In this document: piece by piece, positions 8,984-17,851 of the stretch
Position numbering within the stretch: the first letter of the stretch is position 1
How the letters are laid out: each line of letters starts with the position of its first letter
Assembly (NCBI RefSeq): GCF_002163675.1
Contig: NZ_CP019334.1
Coordinates: forward strand, 568,001-632,000
From: Polaribacter sp. SA4-12
GTDB lineage: Bacteria > Bacteroidota > Bacteroidia > Flavobacteriales > Flavobacteriaceae
Length of the DNA stretch: 64,000 nucleotides
Direction of reading: 5' to 3'
The notes under the pieces: model-generated
Databases searched by the model: none
Seen by the model: the letters and a program-made list of their open reading frames with translations, nothing else
What the model was told of the DNA's origin: nothing
Made by a program: the position numbers and the translations under genes

Positions 8984-9955
8984 CTATTCTGCATTTTTCC
9001 ATGCTTCTTTTAAAAATACCAAGTCTTTTTTAATACGCTTAAAAACCTCTTTTTTAGGAATTGTTATTTTATTTGATCCCTTTTCTGCACCACCTAAATC
9101 ATATTCCACATGCAAAGAAACAGGAACATTTATTTTATATTTTTTAAGCAAAGAAAAGTAACGATTAAAATCTACCATACCTTCACCTAAAGGAACATTA
9201 ACTGGTTGCCATTTTCCATCTACAACTCCCCATTTAACATCTTTTAATACGATAGAATTTATATACGGTTTAATTCGTCTTAGCCCAAGTTCCCAACTCT
9301 CACCACCTTCTATTACAGCATGTCTAATATCATATTGACTTCCCATAAACTTCCCTTTAGTTTCTTCTAAAATAGGAAGTAAGTCCCAAACTGGTGCGCC
9401 AACATTCATACCCGAATTATTTTGATAACCTCCAATAAGACCTAAGCTTTCATTCAGAATTTCTAAATCTCTTGCCTGTTTTCCATATAAAGCCTGACTT
9501 TCAGTAATTGGGGTATCTTCTGGATACTTTAACCAATCTGTGCGATAATTTGTAAAACCTAACTTACTAGCAGTTTCCAAAACAGTTTTTTGCAAATTAT
9601 TATGAGCATCCCAAACATTGGTAGACATCATTTTTGGAGCAAGACCATGTTTTTTCATAGCTTCCACTGCTTTTGGCAAATCATCAATTACATTTTCTGG
9701 TAATACATGTCCTTTTGGACGTACCGTTAAATCTAATCCATCAAAACCCATTTCTACAGTAGCTGCAGACATATCATTATAATTAAGAAATTGTAGATGT
9801 TTTGAAAACAAATGCACATTTAGATCATTATCTTCTGCCATAAAAGATTTCTGTAACAATGGGTTTACAAAAGACATAAATGGAATGGCTGTTAAAGCCA
9901 TGGCAGATAGTTTTGCAAATTCTCTTCTAGAATAGTTCTCTGAATGGTTACTCAT
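8984..9955 (-). CDS. Tat-exported sugar phosphate isomerase/epimerase-like protein
   Basis: The start at 9955 gives 323 residues beginning M-S-N-H-S-E-N-Y-S-R-R-E-F-A-K-L-S-A, a twin-arginine signal followed by a hydrophobic stretch; an upstream ATG at 10009 would add 18 residues. The body is a xylose-isomerase-like TIM barrel (G-F-D-G-L-D-L-T-V-R, G-G-E-S-W-E-L-G-L-R-R-I, I-V-L-K-D-V-K-W, V-P-L-G-E-G-M-V-D). Many such exported proteins in Bacteroidota act in sugar catabolism, but the substrate cannot be told. It has no close operon partner. The 5' start choice rests on the signal peptide. Confidence 0.78.
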   Translation of the reverse strand: MSNHSENYSRREFAKLSAMALTAIPFMSFVNPLLQKSFMAEDNDLNVHLFSKHLQFLNYNDMSAATVEMGFDGLDLTVRPKGHVLPENVIDDLPKAVEAMKKHGLAPKMMSTNVWDAHNNLQKTVLETASKLGFTNYRTDWLKYPEDTPITESQALYGKQARDLEILNESLGLIGGYQNNSGMNVGAPVWDLLPILEETKGKFMGSQYDIRHAVIEGGESWELGLRRIKPYINSIVLKDVKWGVVDGKWQPVNVPLGEGMVDFNRYFSLLKKYKINVPVSLHVEYDLGGAEKGSNKITIPKKEVFKRIKKDLVFLKEAWKNAE

Positions 9956-10049
9956 TTTATCTTTTTTTATTGATTGTTGTTTTATTATCGACCTTTTGCT
10001 AAGATACATTAAAACTGGTTAACCAATTTAGTTTAATAAAAATAAGCAT

Positions 10050-10085
10050 AAAAAAAGAGCTATAACACATACGCATTATAGCTCC
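10050..10085 (-). terminator. Rho-independent terminator on the minus strand
   Basis: GAGCTATAA (10057-10065) pairs with TTATAGCTC (10076-10084); on the minus strand the stem is followed by a run of T (A run at 10051-10056). It lies 20 bp after the stop of the outer-membrane protein gene. Confidence 0.85.
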
Positions 10086-10104
10086 TTAAGTAAAAATCGA
10101 ATTA

Positions 10105-11004
10105 TTATTTTTTATTAGAACCTTCAAATTTATAAGAAATACCAAAATTAATCCCGAAAGAAGAATAAGGTACTTTTTGTGATAATTTCTTTGAACCATC
10201 AGTATTTGTATGTGATAATTCATCAACATAAGTAGATTCTTTATAAATACCTGAAGGTAAATTATCTAAAGAATAAAAACTAGGTACAGCAACAGTACCA
10301 TCAGGTAAAACGATGTCTGTATTGAATTCTGTAATTTCAGAATCTTTTCTTTTTAAACTAATTCCATAATATTCTGCTTCAACAAAAAGAGAAAAGTTAG
10401 TGTCTAAATCGAATTTATAACCAAGAGCTGCCACAACACCTAAAGGAAAATGTCCGTGATAATCTTCTACATAATTTGTTTCTGTGTAAGAACCACTATT
10501 TAAAGGAATGTTTATAGAATTAAAATAGGCTACTTCAGGATCTGAAAAAACATCTTTTTTATACACAACTGCTTCTGTTTTTCCACCAACTTTGACTAGA
10601 GCTCCTAAGCGTCCATAAAAATTATCATTAAATTTATAAACCATAGAAACTGCTGCTCCAAATGCACGCGCTCTTGCAATTGCATTTATATCAACACTGG
10701 TATCTAAGGTTCCATCTTCTTTAAACTCGTAACCTTTAGAAATTGTTTGATCTGCACCATTAAGATATCCTAATGCTAAATCTATACCAAACTTATCATT
10801 AAAGAAATAAGTTCCTCTTACTTGTAAATTTAATCCTTCACCATAACTACCATAAGTGTTTTCTGTTTGTGTAGAATTAACTTTCTCTCCCAATTTCATT
10901 CCAGCACTTCCAATTGAATATCCTGAACTAACTGAGACATTAAATTGCCCATAAGAAATTGCGCTTATACAAAGGGCTGAAAATACGATGATTAAATGTT
11001 TCAT
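10105..11004 (-). CDS. Outer-membrane beta-barrel protein
   Basis: 299 residues. A signal peptide (1-19, ending S-Y-G) is followed by alternating hydrophobic strands separated by polar loops: F-N-V-S-V-S-S-G-Y, G-I-D-L-A-L-G-Y-L-N-G-A, A-A-L-G-Y-K-F, F-S-L-F-V-E-A-E-Y-Y, and a final S-S-F-G-I-N-F-G-I-S-Y-K-F. This matches the OMP_b-brl type of small porin-like barrels. The function is unknown. It is monocistronic, with a terminator just downstream. Confidence 0.8.
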   Translation of the reverse strand: MKHLIIVFSALCISAISYGQFNVSVSSGYSIGSAGMKLGEKVNSTQTENTYGSYGEGLNLQVRGTYFFNDKFGIDLALGYLNGADQTISKGYEFKEDGTLDTSVDINAIARARAFGAAVSMVYKFNDNFYGRLGALVKVGGKTEAVVYKKDVFSDPEVAYFNSINIPLNSGSYTETNYVEDYHGHFPLGVVAALGYKFDLDTNFSLFVEAEYYGISLKRKDSEITEFNTDIVLPDGTVAVPSFYSLDNLPSGIYKESTYVDELSHTNTDGSKKLSQKVPYSSFGINFGISYKFEGSNKK

Positions 11005-11279
11005 AATCTACTATTTTTAAATTATTAATTTGATATATAATGATTAAACTTATTTTTTGTTAAAACGTTGCTAACAGAGAATAAATGTAAAGATTTTGAA
11101 GTTAAAACAACCTAATTTATTTTGAAAATATCATTAAATATTCACCAAAAAACTAACTTGACAGAGCAATGAAGATAAGACCGTATTTTTGTGTTATTAT
11201 ATATGATAAAAAGACGCGTAATTAGCAGATAACTATTACATTTAATCTCGATTCCATTTACAAGGAAAAAGGCACATTT

Positions 11280-12287
11280 ATGAAAACGCAACCTACACTA
11301 TATTCCATATTAGATCTTGCTTTAGTTTCTAAAGATCATACACTAAAACAAACTTATAATAACGTGCTAAATTTGGCGCAAAATGCTGAAAGGTTTGGGT
11401 ATGCACGATATTGGTTGGCAGAACATCATAATTCGTCAAATATTGCAAGTAGTGCAACCTCTGTATTAATCGGTTATGTTGCTGCAGGTACAAACTCAAT
11501 TCGCATTGGTTCTGGTGGTATTATGTTGCCAAATCATTCTCCATTAATCATAGCCGAACAATTTGGTACGTTAGCGTCTATTTATGAAAACCGAATTGAC
11601 TTAGGCTTAGGTAGAGCACCAGGAACAGACAGAGAAACAGCACAAGCAATACGTTCAGATTTTATGAAAGCTGCACAATCTTTTCCTGAAGAAGTTAATA
11701 AAATACAACAATACTTTTCTGCAGAAAATAAAAACTCTAAAGTACGAGCTACTGTAGCAGAAGGAGTAGATGTACCTATTTATATACTAGGTTCTAGTAC
11801 AGATAGTGCTCATTTAGCGGCAAAAAAAGGATTGCCTTATGCATTTGCAAGCCATTTTGCAACGACTCATTTATGGGATGCTATAGAAATTTATCGCAAA
11901 GAATTTAAACCATCAAACGATTTACAAAAACCGTATTTAATAACAGGTGTAAATATTATTGTTGCTGATACTGATGAAGAAGCCCAACGTTTATCAACCT
12001 CTTTAATACGTATGATTATTGGCATATTTACTGGAAAACGAGATTTTGTACAACCACCTATAGATATGACAAATGAGTTAGAAGGTGTTTTGCAAAACCC
12101 ACAAGTACATCAAATGTTAAAATATTCTTTTATAGGAAGTAAAGCCACTGTTAAAGCAGGAATAAAAGAATTTATAGCGCAAACAAAAGCAGATGAATTG
12201 ATTGCTGTAACTAATATTTATGATGGTAAAGACAGAATACGATCTTATGAATTATTTGCTGAAATTATGAAAGAGTTGAATTCGTAA
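11280..12287 (+). CDS. LLM-class flavin-dependent oxidoreductase (luciferase-like)
   Basis: 335 residues with the bacterial-luciferase-like TIM barrel: R-Y-W-L-A-E-H-H-N near residue 43, I-R-I-G-S-G-G-I-M-L-P-N-H-S-P, and I-D-L-G-L-G-R-A-P-G-T-D. These are the signatures of the YhbW-like F420/FMN monooxygenase group that uses FMN. The substrate is unknown. It is a single gene with about 275 bp of AT-rich sequence upstream, in which no clear promoter was found. Confidence 0.88.
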   Translation: MKTQPTLYSILDLALVSKDHTLKQTYNNVLNLAQNAERFGYARYWLAEHHNSSNIASSATSVLIGYVAAGTNSIRIGSGGIMLPNHSPLIIAEQFGTLASIYENRIDLGLGRAPGTDRETAQAIRSDFMKAAQSFPEEVNKIQQYFSAENKNSKVRATVAEGVDVPIYILGSSTDSAHLAAKKGLPYAFASHFATTHLWDAIEIYRKEFKPSNDLQKPYLITGVNIIVADTDEEAQRLSTSLIRMIIGIFTGKRDFVQPPIDMTNELEGVLQNPQVHQMLKYSFIGSKATVKAGIKEFIAQTKADELIAVTNIYDGKDRIRSYELFAEIMKELNS

Positions 12288-12375
12288 TTGAGTTTAAGTT
12301 ACTATATTTTTGATACTACTTTAACTACACATTTATTTATAATACAGTTGTATCACTAAAAATACATATTAATTT

Positions 12376-12720
12376 TTATACTACAATTCCCCCCTTTTTC
12401 TCAACAACAAAAACACCCCAGTCTGCAATAGACTTAATTAACGGAATTAACGTTTTTCCAAAATCGGATAACGAATATTCCACTTTTAAAGGAGGCTTAG
12501 AGGTATATACTTTTCTTTTTACAATTCCATCTTCTTCCAGATTCTTTAATTGTAAGCTTAAAGTGCGCTCTGTAACAGTTGGCATTTCCTTTCTTAATTC
12601 GTTGTATCTAAGCGTGCGATTTATCAAATGAAATAAAATAACAGTTTTCCATTTTCCACCAATTACACCCATGGTTAAACTTGCGCAACAAGGGTATTCT
12701 TTTCCTTTAAATTTATACAT
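12376..12720 (-). CDS. HxlR family winged-helix regulator
   Basis: 114 residues. The opening C-C-A-S-L-T-M-G-V-I-G-G-K-W-K and the core L-R-Y-N-E-L-R-K-E-M-P-T-V-T-E-R-T-L-S-L-Q-L are diagnostic of HxlR. Cys10-Cys11 may sense thiol-reactive or quinone compounds, as the N-terminal Cys of some HxlR regulators does. The gene is divergent from a nitroreductase gene, with shared palindromic sites between them, so it most likely controls that gene and itself. Confidence 0.92.
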   Translation of the reverse strand: MYKFKGKEYPCCASLTMGVIGGKWKTVILFHLINRTLRYNELRKEMPTVTERTLSLQLKNLEEDGIVKRKVYTSKPPLKVEYSLSDFGKTLIPLIKSIADWGVFVVEKKGGIVV

Positions 12721-12763
12721 AATACAGTTTTAAAAATGATACGATTATTATTTATATATAATG

Positions 12764-12937
12764 CAAAGGTATAATACTATACTTAATTATACAACTATAC
12801 TTTTTATAGTAAATAAATATATATTCAAAAACCTCATTTTCAGTATTTTAAGTAATTAATTTTATACTATACTTTTCGACCGTTATTGTAAGAAACTAAA
12901 ACTATATCTACTTTTGCACCTATACTTTTGATAGTAT
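12764..12937. promoter_or_regulatory. Divergent promoter and candidate HxlR operators
   Basis: Two inverted repeats of the form ATACT-N6-AGTAT lie at 12797-12812 (last base changed) and 12922-12937, with further ATACT half-sites at 12774-12783 and near 12864-12872. Candidate -7 elements are TACTTTTG at 12909-12916 for the nitroreductase and TACCTTTG (minus strand, 12764-12771) for hxlR, each with a TTG about 20 bp upstream. The right palindrome would cover the nitroreductase transcription start, consistent with repression. Confidence 0.65.
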
Positions 12938-12973
12938 GTTTATAAAGCAATAATAGAGAAACAATATATAATT

Positions 12974-13648
12974 ATGAAAACACCAAACATTTTAAAAGAA
13001 GACATTATAAATGCATTCAACTTTAGACATGCAACAAAAGAATTTGATGCTACTAAAAAAGTATCAGATGAGGATATTAATTTCATCTTAAAAACGGCAA
13101 ACTTATCTCCAAGTTCATTTGGTTTTGAACCTTGGCATTTTGTGGTTGTTCAAGATAAAGAATTACGTGAGTTGTTAAAACCTGTAGCTTGGGGAGCGCC
13201 TTTAAAATTAGATACTGCTAGTCATTTTGTATTGGGTTTAAGTATGAAAGCCCCCATGGTAAAACATGATGCGGCTTACATTATGCACATGATGAAAGAG
13301 GTAAAGCAATTACCAGAAGATGTTATTGAAATGTATTCTAAATTTTATAGAGAATTTCAAGAGCGTGATTTTGATTTAGATACTGATAAAAAATTATTCG
13401 ATTGGTCTGCGAAACAAACCTACATTGCTTTAGGTAATATGATGACTGCTGCTGCATTAACAGGCATTGATAGTTGCCCTATTGAAGGATTTCATCAAGA
13501 AAAAGCAGAGGCTTTATTAAAAGATAAATTTGGTATTGATACTAATAAATATGGTTTATCATTTATGGTTGCTTTTGGATATAGAAAAGAAGATCCAGCA
13601 CATGAAAAATCTAGAAGAAACATGGAAGATATCGTTACTTGGAAGTAA
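12974..13648 (+). CDS. NAD(P)H-dependent nitroreductase family oxidoreductase
   Basis: 224 residues of the NfsB type: F-N-F-R-H-A-T-K-E-F (FMN phosphate contact), A-N-L-S-P-S-S-F-G-F-E-P-W-H-F, Q-T-Y-I-A-L-G-N-M-M-T-A-A-A-L and D-S-C-P-I-E-G-F. Family members are FMN homodimers that reduce quinones or nitro compounds with NAD(P)H. The divergent HxlR gene suggests induction by an electrophile. A terminator follows, so it is transcribed alone. Confidence 0.9.
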   Translation: MKTPNILKEDIINAFNFRHATKEFDATKKVSDEDINFILKTANLSPSSFGFEPWHFVVVQDKELRELLKPVAWGAPLKLDTASHFVLGLSMKAPMVKHDAAYIMHMMKEVKQLPEDVIEMYSKFYREFQERDFDLDTDKKLFDWSAKQTYIALGNMMTAAALTGIDSCPIEGFHQEKAEALLKDKFGIDTNKYGLSFMVAFGYRKEDPAHEKSRRNMEDIVTWK

Positions 13649-13673
13649 TTTTTTTCAACTCATATTTATTAAA

Positions 13674-13702
13674 ATCCACTCTTTATGAGTGGTTTTTTTT
13701 TG
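13674..13702 (+). terminator. Rho-independent terminator
   Basis: CCACTC-TTTAT-GAGTGG is a 6-bp stem with a 5-base loop, followed by nine T. It lies 25 bp after the nitroreductase stop. Confidence 0.85.
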
Positions 13703-13749
13703 ATAAAAAAATTCAAATAGAATAGTAGTAGCAATGTTAAAAAAACAAT

Positions 13750-14289
13750 TTATTTCTTTCGCTTGTAATGATTTTGTGTCAATTGATTCAAAAATGTTTT
13801 CGCTTTCACAAGTTCAAAACTCAGTTCTTTTGGAAGGTTTGAAAACAAAGGAGAACCACCACCTAATAAAATCGGAATTGTAGTAATTCTCATTTCGTCA
13901 ATTAAATCGTCTTTTAAAAAACTTCTTATCATAGTTCCTCCATCAATGTAAAGTCGATGATATCCTTTTTTATGAATCTGCTCTAAAATTTCTGTCAATG
14001 TTCCATTAACCAAAAAGGCTTTTCCTTTATAACTTTCAGGTATTTCGTTTAAAGTAGTACTCAATACAAATACGGGTTTATCATAAGGCCAATCAACATC
14101 AAAGCCACAGACAGTTTCAAATGTTGTGCGTCCCATAACAAGTGCATCAATATTGTTGGTGAATTCTACATATCCCATGTCGTCATTAGTAGGATTTTGG
14201 ATTGAATAAAGCCAATCAATTCCACCATTTTTGTCTGCGATATAACCATCTAAACTTGTTGCAATAAATACACTGTTTTTACTGTTCAT
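13750..14289 (-). CDS. Dihydrofolate reductase/RibD C-terminal domain protein
   Basis: 179 residues: F-I-A-T-S-L-D-G-Y-I-A near the start, G-G-I-D-W-L, V-M-G-R-T-T-F-E-T-V, R-L-Y-I-D-G-G-T-M-I-R-S-F-L and I-P-I-L-L-G-G-G-S-P-L-F. These are the NADPH and substrate motifs of the YyaP/YwjB-like RibD-C family, which resembles dihydrofolate reductase but often has unknown substrates. It is a lone gene facing the nitroreductase terminator. Confidence 0.88.
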   Translation of the reverse strand: MNSKNSVFIATSLDGYIADKNGGIDWLYSIQNPTNDDMGYVEFTNNIDALVMGRTTFETVCGFDVDWPYDKPVFVLSTTLNEIPESYKGKAFLVNGTLTEILEQIHKKGYHRLYIDGGTMIRSFLKDDLIDEMRITTIPILLGGGSPLFSNLPKELSFELVKAKTFLNQLTQNHYKRKK

Positions 14290-14561
14290 TTTTTTTAAAA
14301 TTTGATGAATCTTTAGTAAGCTTATTATCTCGGAACTAAATTAGTAAAAGAAAGCGAACTAGATTATTTTATATACTACAAAATTATTGTATCACATTAG
14401 TTTGTTAACAACGATTATACATCATAAAAACAGAAAGAAAGTGTAATCGTAAACAACACTAAAATTTTTTTATTTAACTGTTTATTATTGATTTAGGTCA
14501 TTGTTTTTTAATTTTCTTCTACCTACATTTAAGAGTATAAAATTTTGTCAAGTATTTAATT

Positions 14562-15782
14562 ATGAAAAGATTAAAATGGATTATACCGTTAATTTTAGCA
14601 ATAGGAATTTTAGCTTATTTTATTGTTATAAAACCACAATTAGATACCAAAAATATAGAATTTACCTATACTTCATTAAAAAAAGGAAACATTGAATCCA
14701 TCGTTTCAAGTACAGGAACTTTAGAGGCTATTAATACGGTTGAAATTGGGACACAAATTTCTGGAACGATAAAAAAGATTTATGTTGATTATAATGAGAA
14801 GGTAAAGGCTGGACAACTGTTAGCTGAAATGGATTTAAAATTATTAAAAACAAACTTAATTAGTGCTCAAGCTAATTTAGCGGTAAGTAAAGCACAATTA
14901 AATCAGGCAAAAGAAGAATACGACAGAAGTAAAATATTGTTTGAAAAAGGAGTGATTGCACAACAAGAATTTTCGAACATAAAATATACTTATGAGCAAG
15001 CTACAGGTACAAATAAAGCCGCTGCTGCTAATGTGAATAACATTCAGGTTACCATGCAGTTTGCACGTATTACTTCACCAATAAGTGGTACAATTACAGA
15101 AAGAAGTGTAGAAGAAGGACAAACAGTAGCAGCTTCATTTGCAACACCAAGAATGTTTATTATTGCAGAAGATCTTTCTAAAATGCAAATCTTAGCAGAT
15201 GTAGATGAAAGCGATATTGGTTATGTTCATAATAAAATGAAGGTTCGTTTTAGTGTACAAACGTATCCAGAGAAAGAGTTTTTGGGAGTTGTAAGCCAAA
15301 TTAGATTGCAACCTATTCAAGTTAATAACGTAGTAAATTACCAAGTAGTTGTTAATGTTGATAATACTGATGGCTTATTATTACCAGGTATGACAACAAA
15401 CCTTGAGTTTATTACCCAGAAAGCAAACAATGTATTTCTTATCAATAATTCTGCCTTACGTTTTAGACCTAACGAATTAATGCTTAAAAATTTAAAACCT
15501 GTTTTAGAAGAAAAAGCTAAAAAAAATCTTCCAGATTCTATTTATCAAAAGTTTACAAAAGCAATTAATAATGATGAAACATATATCCCTACAAGGTTTA
15601 AAAAAGGTTTACCCTCGAGTATAGATGGTTTTTTCTATAAAAATACGAACGGAAATATCAGTTTTAAATTCATTGAAATTGGTATAAAAACAGGGTTGCA
15701 ATCACAAATTAAACGATTTTATGATGGTTCTGAAGTATCAGAAGGTATAAAAGCAATCAATGGTATTAAATCAAAAAAATAG
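14562..15782 (+). CDS. HlyD/MacA-type periplasmic adaptor subunit (second set)
   Basis: 406 residues: an N-terminal membrane helix (about 4-24), lipoyl half-domain G-T-L-E-A-I-N-T-V-E-I-G-T-Q-I-S-G, a helical hairpin, the second half T-S-P-I-S-G-T-I-T-E-R-S-V-E-E-G-Q, and barrel domains. It is the paralogue of the adaptor at 3299-4501, with an insertion near residues 310-350 (K-N-L-P-D-S-I-Y-Q-K). It leads a three-gene operon with an ATPase (2 bp gap) and an intact permease (9 bp gap). No outer-membrane channel gene is present in this set. Confidence 0.9.
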   Translation: MKRLKWIIPLILAIGILAYFIVIKPQLDTKNIEFTYTSLKKGNIESIVSSTGTLEAINTVEIGTQISGTIKKIYVDYNEKVKAGQLLAEMDLKLLKTNLISAQANLAVSKAQLNQAKEEYDRSKILFEKGVIAQQEFSNIKYTYEQATGTNKAAAANVNNIQVTMQFARITSPISGTITERSVEEGQTVAASFATPRMFIIAEDLSKMQILADVDESDIGYVHNKMKVRFSVQTYPEKEFLGVVSQIRLQPIQVNNVVNYQVVVNVDNTDGLLLPGMTTNLEFITQKANNVFLINNSALRFRPNELMLKNLKPVLEEKAKKNLPDSIYQKFTKAINNDETYIPTRFKKGLPSSIDGFFYKNTNGNISFKFIEIGIKTGLQSQIKRFYDGSEVSEGIKAINGIKSKK

Positions 15783-15784
15783 AA

Positions 15785-16534
15785 ATGATTATGCCAAAAA
15801 AGAAAGTCATAGAAACTAGGAAATTAAATCGTGTATTTAAAACGGGGGACATAGAAGTACATGCACTTTCTAACATTAATATTGTTATTGAAGAAGGAGA
15901 ATTTGTTGCTCTTATGGGATCTTCTGGTTCAGGAAAATCAACCTTACTACATATTTTAGGCTGCTTGGATCAACCTACTTCTGGCGAGTATTATTTAGAC
16001 GGAGTGTTTGTAAATACTTTGAATAAAAATCAACTAGCAGATATTCGGAATCAAAAAATCGGATTCATTTTTCAAAGTTATAATCTACTATCACGAACAA
16101 CAGCGCTCGAAAACGTAGAATTACCATTGGTTTATGACAGAACAGATCGTTTTACAAATTCTAAAGAGCTCGCAAAAAAAGCATTAGAACAAGTAGGATT
16201 GGGAAATCGCATACACCATAAAACGAATGAACTTTCTGGAGGACAACAACAGCGTGTTGCTATTGCTAGAGCTTTGGTAAACAACCCTGCGTTAATTCTT
16301 TCTGATGAAGCCACAGGTAATTTAGATAGTAAAACCAGTATTGATATTGCAGATTTGTTTGTCCGTTTAAATAACGAAGGAAAAACAATTTTAATGATTA
16401 CACACGAACCCGAAATTGCAAATTTTGCAAAACGGATGATTTATTTAAGAGATGGTCGCGTTTTAACCGACGAGCAAATTAAAAATAGAAGTACTAAAGA
16501 AAGTGCTTTAAAAGATTTAGAGTTAACTACTTAA
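15785..16534 (+). CDS. MacB/LolD-type ABC transporter ATP-binding protein (second set)
   Basis: 249 residues. Walker [11 protein letters not shown]-loop F-I-F-Q-S-Y-N-L, signature L-S-G-G-Q-Q-Q-R, Walker B L-I-L-S-D-E-A-T and switch His M-I-T-H-E-P are all intact. It is a close relative of the ATPase at 4508-5251. The first ATG is used here; an in-frame ATG two codons later is also possible. It powers the permease that follows. Confidence 0.93.
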   Translation: MIMPKKKVIETRKLNRVFKTGDIEVHALSNINIVIEEGEFVALMGSSGSGKSTLLHILGCLDQPTSGEYYLDGVFVNTLNKNQLADIRNQKIGFIFQSYNLLSRTTALENVELPLVYDRTDRFTNSKELAKKALEQVGLGNRIHHKTNELSGGQQQRVAIARALVNNPALILSDEATGNLDSKTSIDIADLFVRLNNEGKTILMITHEPEIANFAKRMIYLRDGRVLTDEQIKNRSTKESALKDLELTT

Positions 16535-16543
16535 CCTAATATA

Positions 16544-17761
16544 ATGAAGCAATTACTAAAAACATTTAAAGTCGCTTTTCAATCTATTAATAAAAATAGA
16601 ACGCGAAGTTTGCTTACAGCGCTTGGTATTATTATTGGTGTTGCTGCTGTTATTATGACCATTTCTGCAGGAGAAGGAGCAACGCAAGCAGTACAAAGTC
16701 AAATATCTGGGTTAGGCACCAACTTGTTAATGATCACCACTAAAACAGAACACAGAGCAGGTATTGATGTAAGAATGGGAAGACCTGTTGATGAAAAAGA
16801 CTTTAATATTTTACAGAAAAACTCGGTTTGGATGTTAAAATTATCACCATTAATAGCAAATGGAGTAAGAGCTATTGGTCCGCAAGGAAATAAATCGACC
16901 ACAATTTATGGAGTATCATCAGATTATTTCGACATTTTAAGTCGAGAAATTGTTTCAGGAGATATTTTTACTGATGAAGATGTAAAAGCAGCGCGTAAAG
17001 TTTGTGTAATTGGCGAAACCATTAAAAAAGAACTCTTTATAGGAGAAGATCCTATAGGGCGACAAATTAGAATTAACAAAGTACCGTTTACTATTGTTGG
17101 CCTCTTAAAAGAAGAAGGAAAAGGTACAATGGGGCAAGATCAGGATGATATGTTAATTGCACCTTATACAACAATACAAAACAGATTGTACGGACATAGA
17201 AGAGGCTATAATATGATAATGGCAAGCGCTATAAGTGAAGATCATATTGTAGATGCAGAAATTGAAGTAACCGAACTTTTAAGAGAATCGCATCGTATTT
17301 TAGAAAGTGAAGAGGATGATTTTGAAGTGACAACTCAAATTGAACTACAAGAAATAACAGGGAATGTTACAGGTATTTTAACGTTAATATTAGGTGCCAT
17401 TGCAAGTATTTCTCTTATTGTTGGTGGTATTGGTATTATGAATATTATGTTGGTTTCTGTTACAGAACGTACAAGAGAAATAGGAACTCGTTTGGCAATC
17501 GGAGCAAGAGAAAGTGATATTTTAACCCAGTTTTTAATTGAAGCGATTGTACTGAGTTTAGTTGGTGGTGTTATAGGTATTGTATTAGGTATTATTGGCA
17601 ACCAAATTATTTATAAAGCAACTGATTTCTATATACCAACAGCAGTAAATTCTATCTTAATAGGTTTTGGTTTTTCGGTATTGGTAGGTATTGTTTTTGG
17701 CTATTTTCCTGCTAGAAAAGCAGCTAGATTAAATCCTATTGATGCTTTACGTTATGAGTAG
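16544..17761 (+). CDS. MacB-like ABC permease, intact
   Basis: 405 residues. The first membrane helix (R-T-R-S-L-L-T-A-L-G-I-I-I-G-V-A-A-V) is followed by a periplasmic MacB core domain (about 45-270), then three helices beginning at L-T-L-I-L-G-A-I-A-S-I-S-L-I-V-G-G-I-G, and the FtsX-like end G-Y-F-P-A-R-K-A-A-R-L-N-P-I-D-A-L-R-Y-E. It is full length and shows what the shorter permease at 5254-6156 has lost. The cargo is unknown; related pumps export peptides, lipids or macrolides. Confidence 0.93.
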   Translation: MKQLLKTFKVAFQSINKNRTRSLLTALGIIIGVAAVIMTISAGEGATQAVQSQISGLGTNLLMITTKTEHRAGIDVRMGRPVDEKDFNILQKNSVWMLKLSPLIANGVRAIGPQGNKSTTIYGVSSDYFDILSREIVSGDIFTDEDVKAARKVCVIGETIKKELFIGEDPIGRQIRINKVPFTIVGLLKEEGKGTMGQDQDDMLIAPYTTIQNRLYGHRRGYNMIMASAISEDHIVDAEIEVTELLRESHRILESEEDDFEVTTQIELQEITGNVTGILTLILGAIASISLIVGGIGIMNIMLVSVTERTREIGTRLAIGARESDILTQFLIEAIVLSLVGGVIGIVLGIIGNQIIYKATDFYIPTAVNSILIGFGFSVLVGIVFGYFPARKAARLNPIDALRYE

Positions 17762-17851
17762 AAAGTTTTAATAGTTAATGATTAAAAATTAAACTTAAAA
17801 GACCTTACAATACTTGAAAAGAATTATTTTTGTATTCAAATATTTTTACAA

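Noticed and set aside
12774..12872. Additional full HxlR palindromes
   Set aside because: Only isolated ATACT half-sites are present here in very AT-rich sequence; they do not form full inverted repeats.
14501..14695. 64-residue frame before the second MacA-like gene
   Set aside because: Shadow frame overlapping the real adaptor start at 14562 with no coding character.
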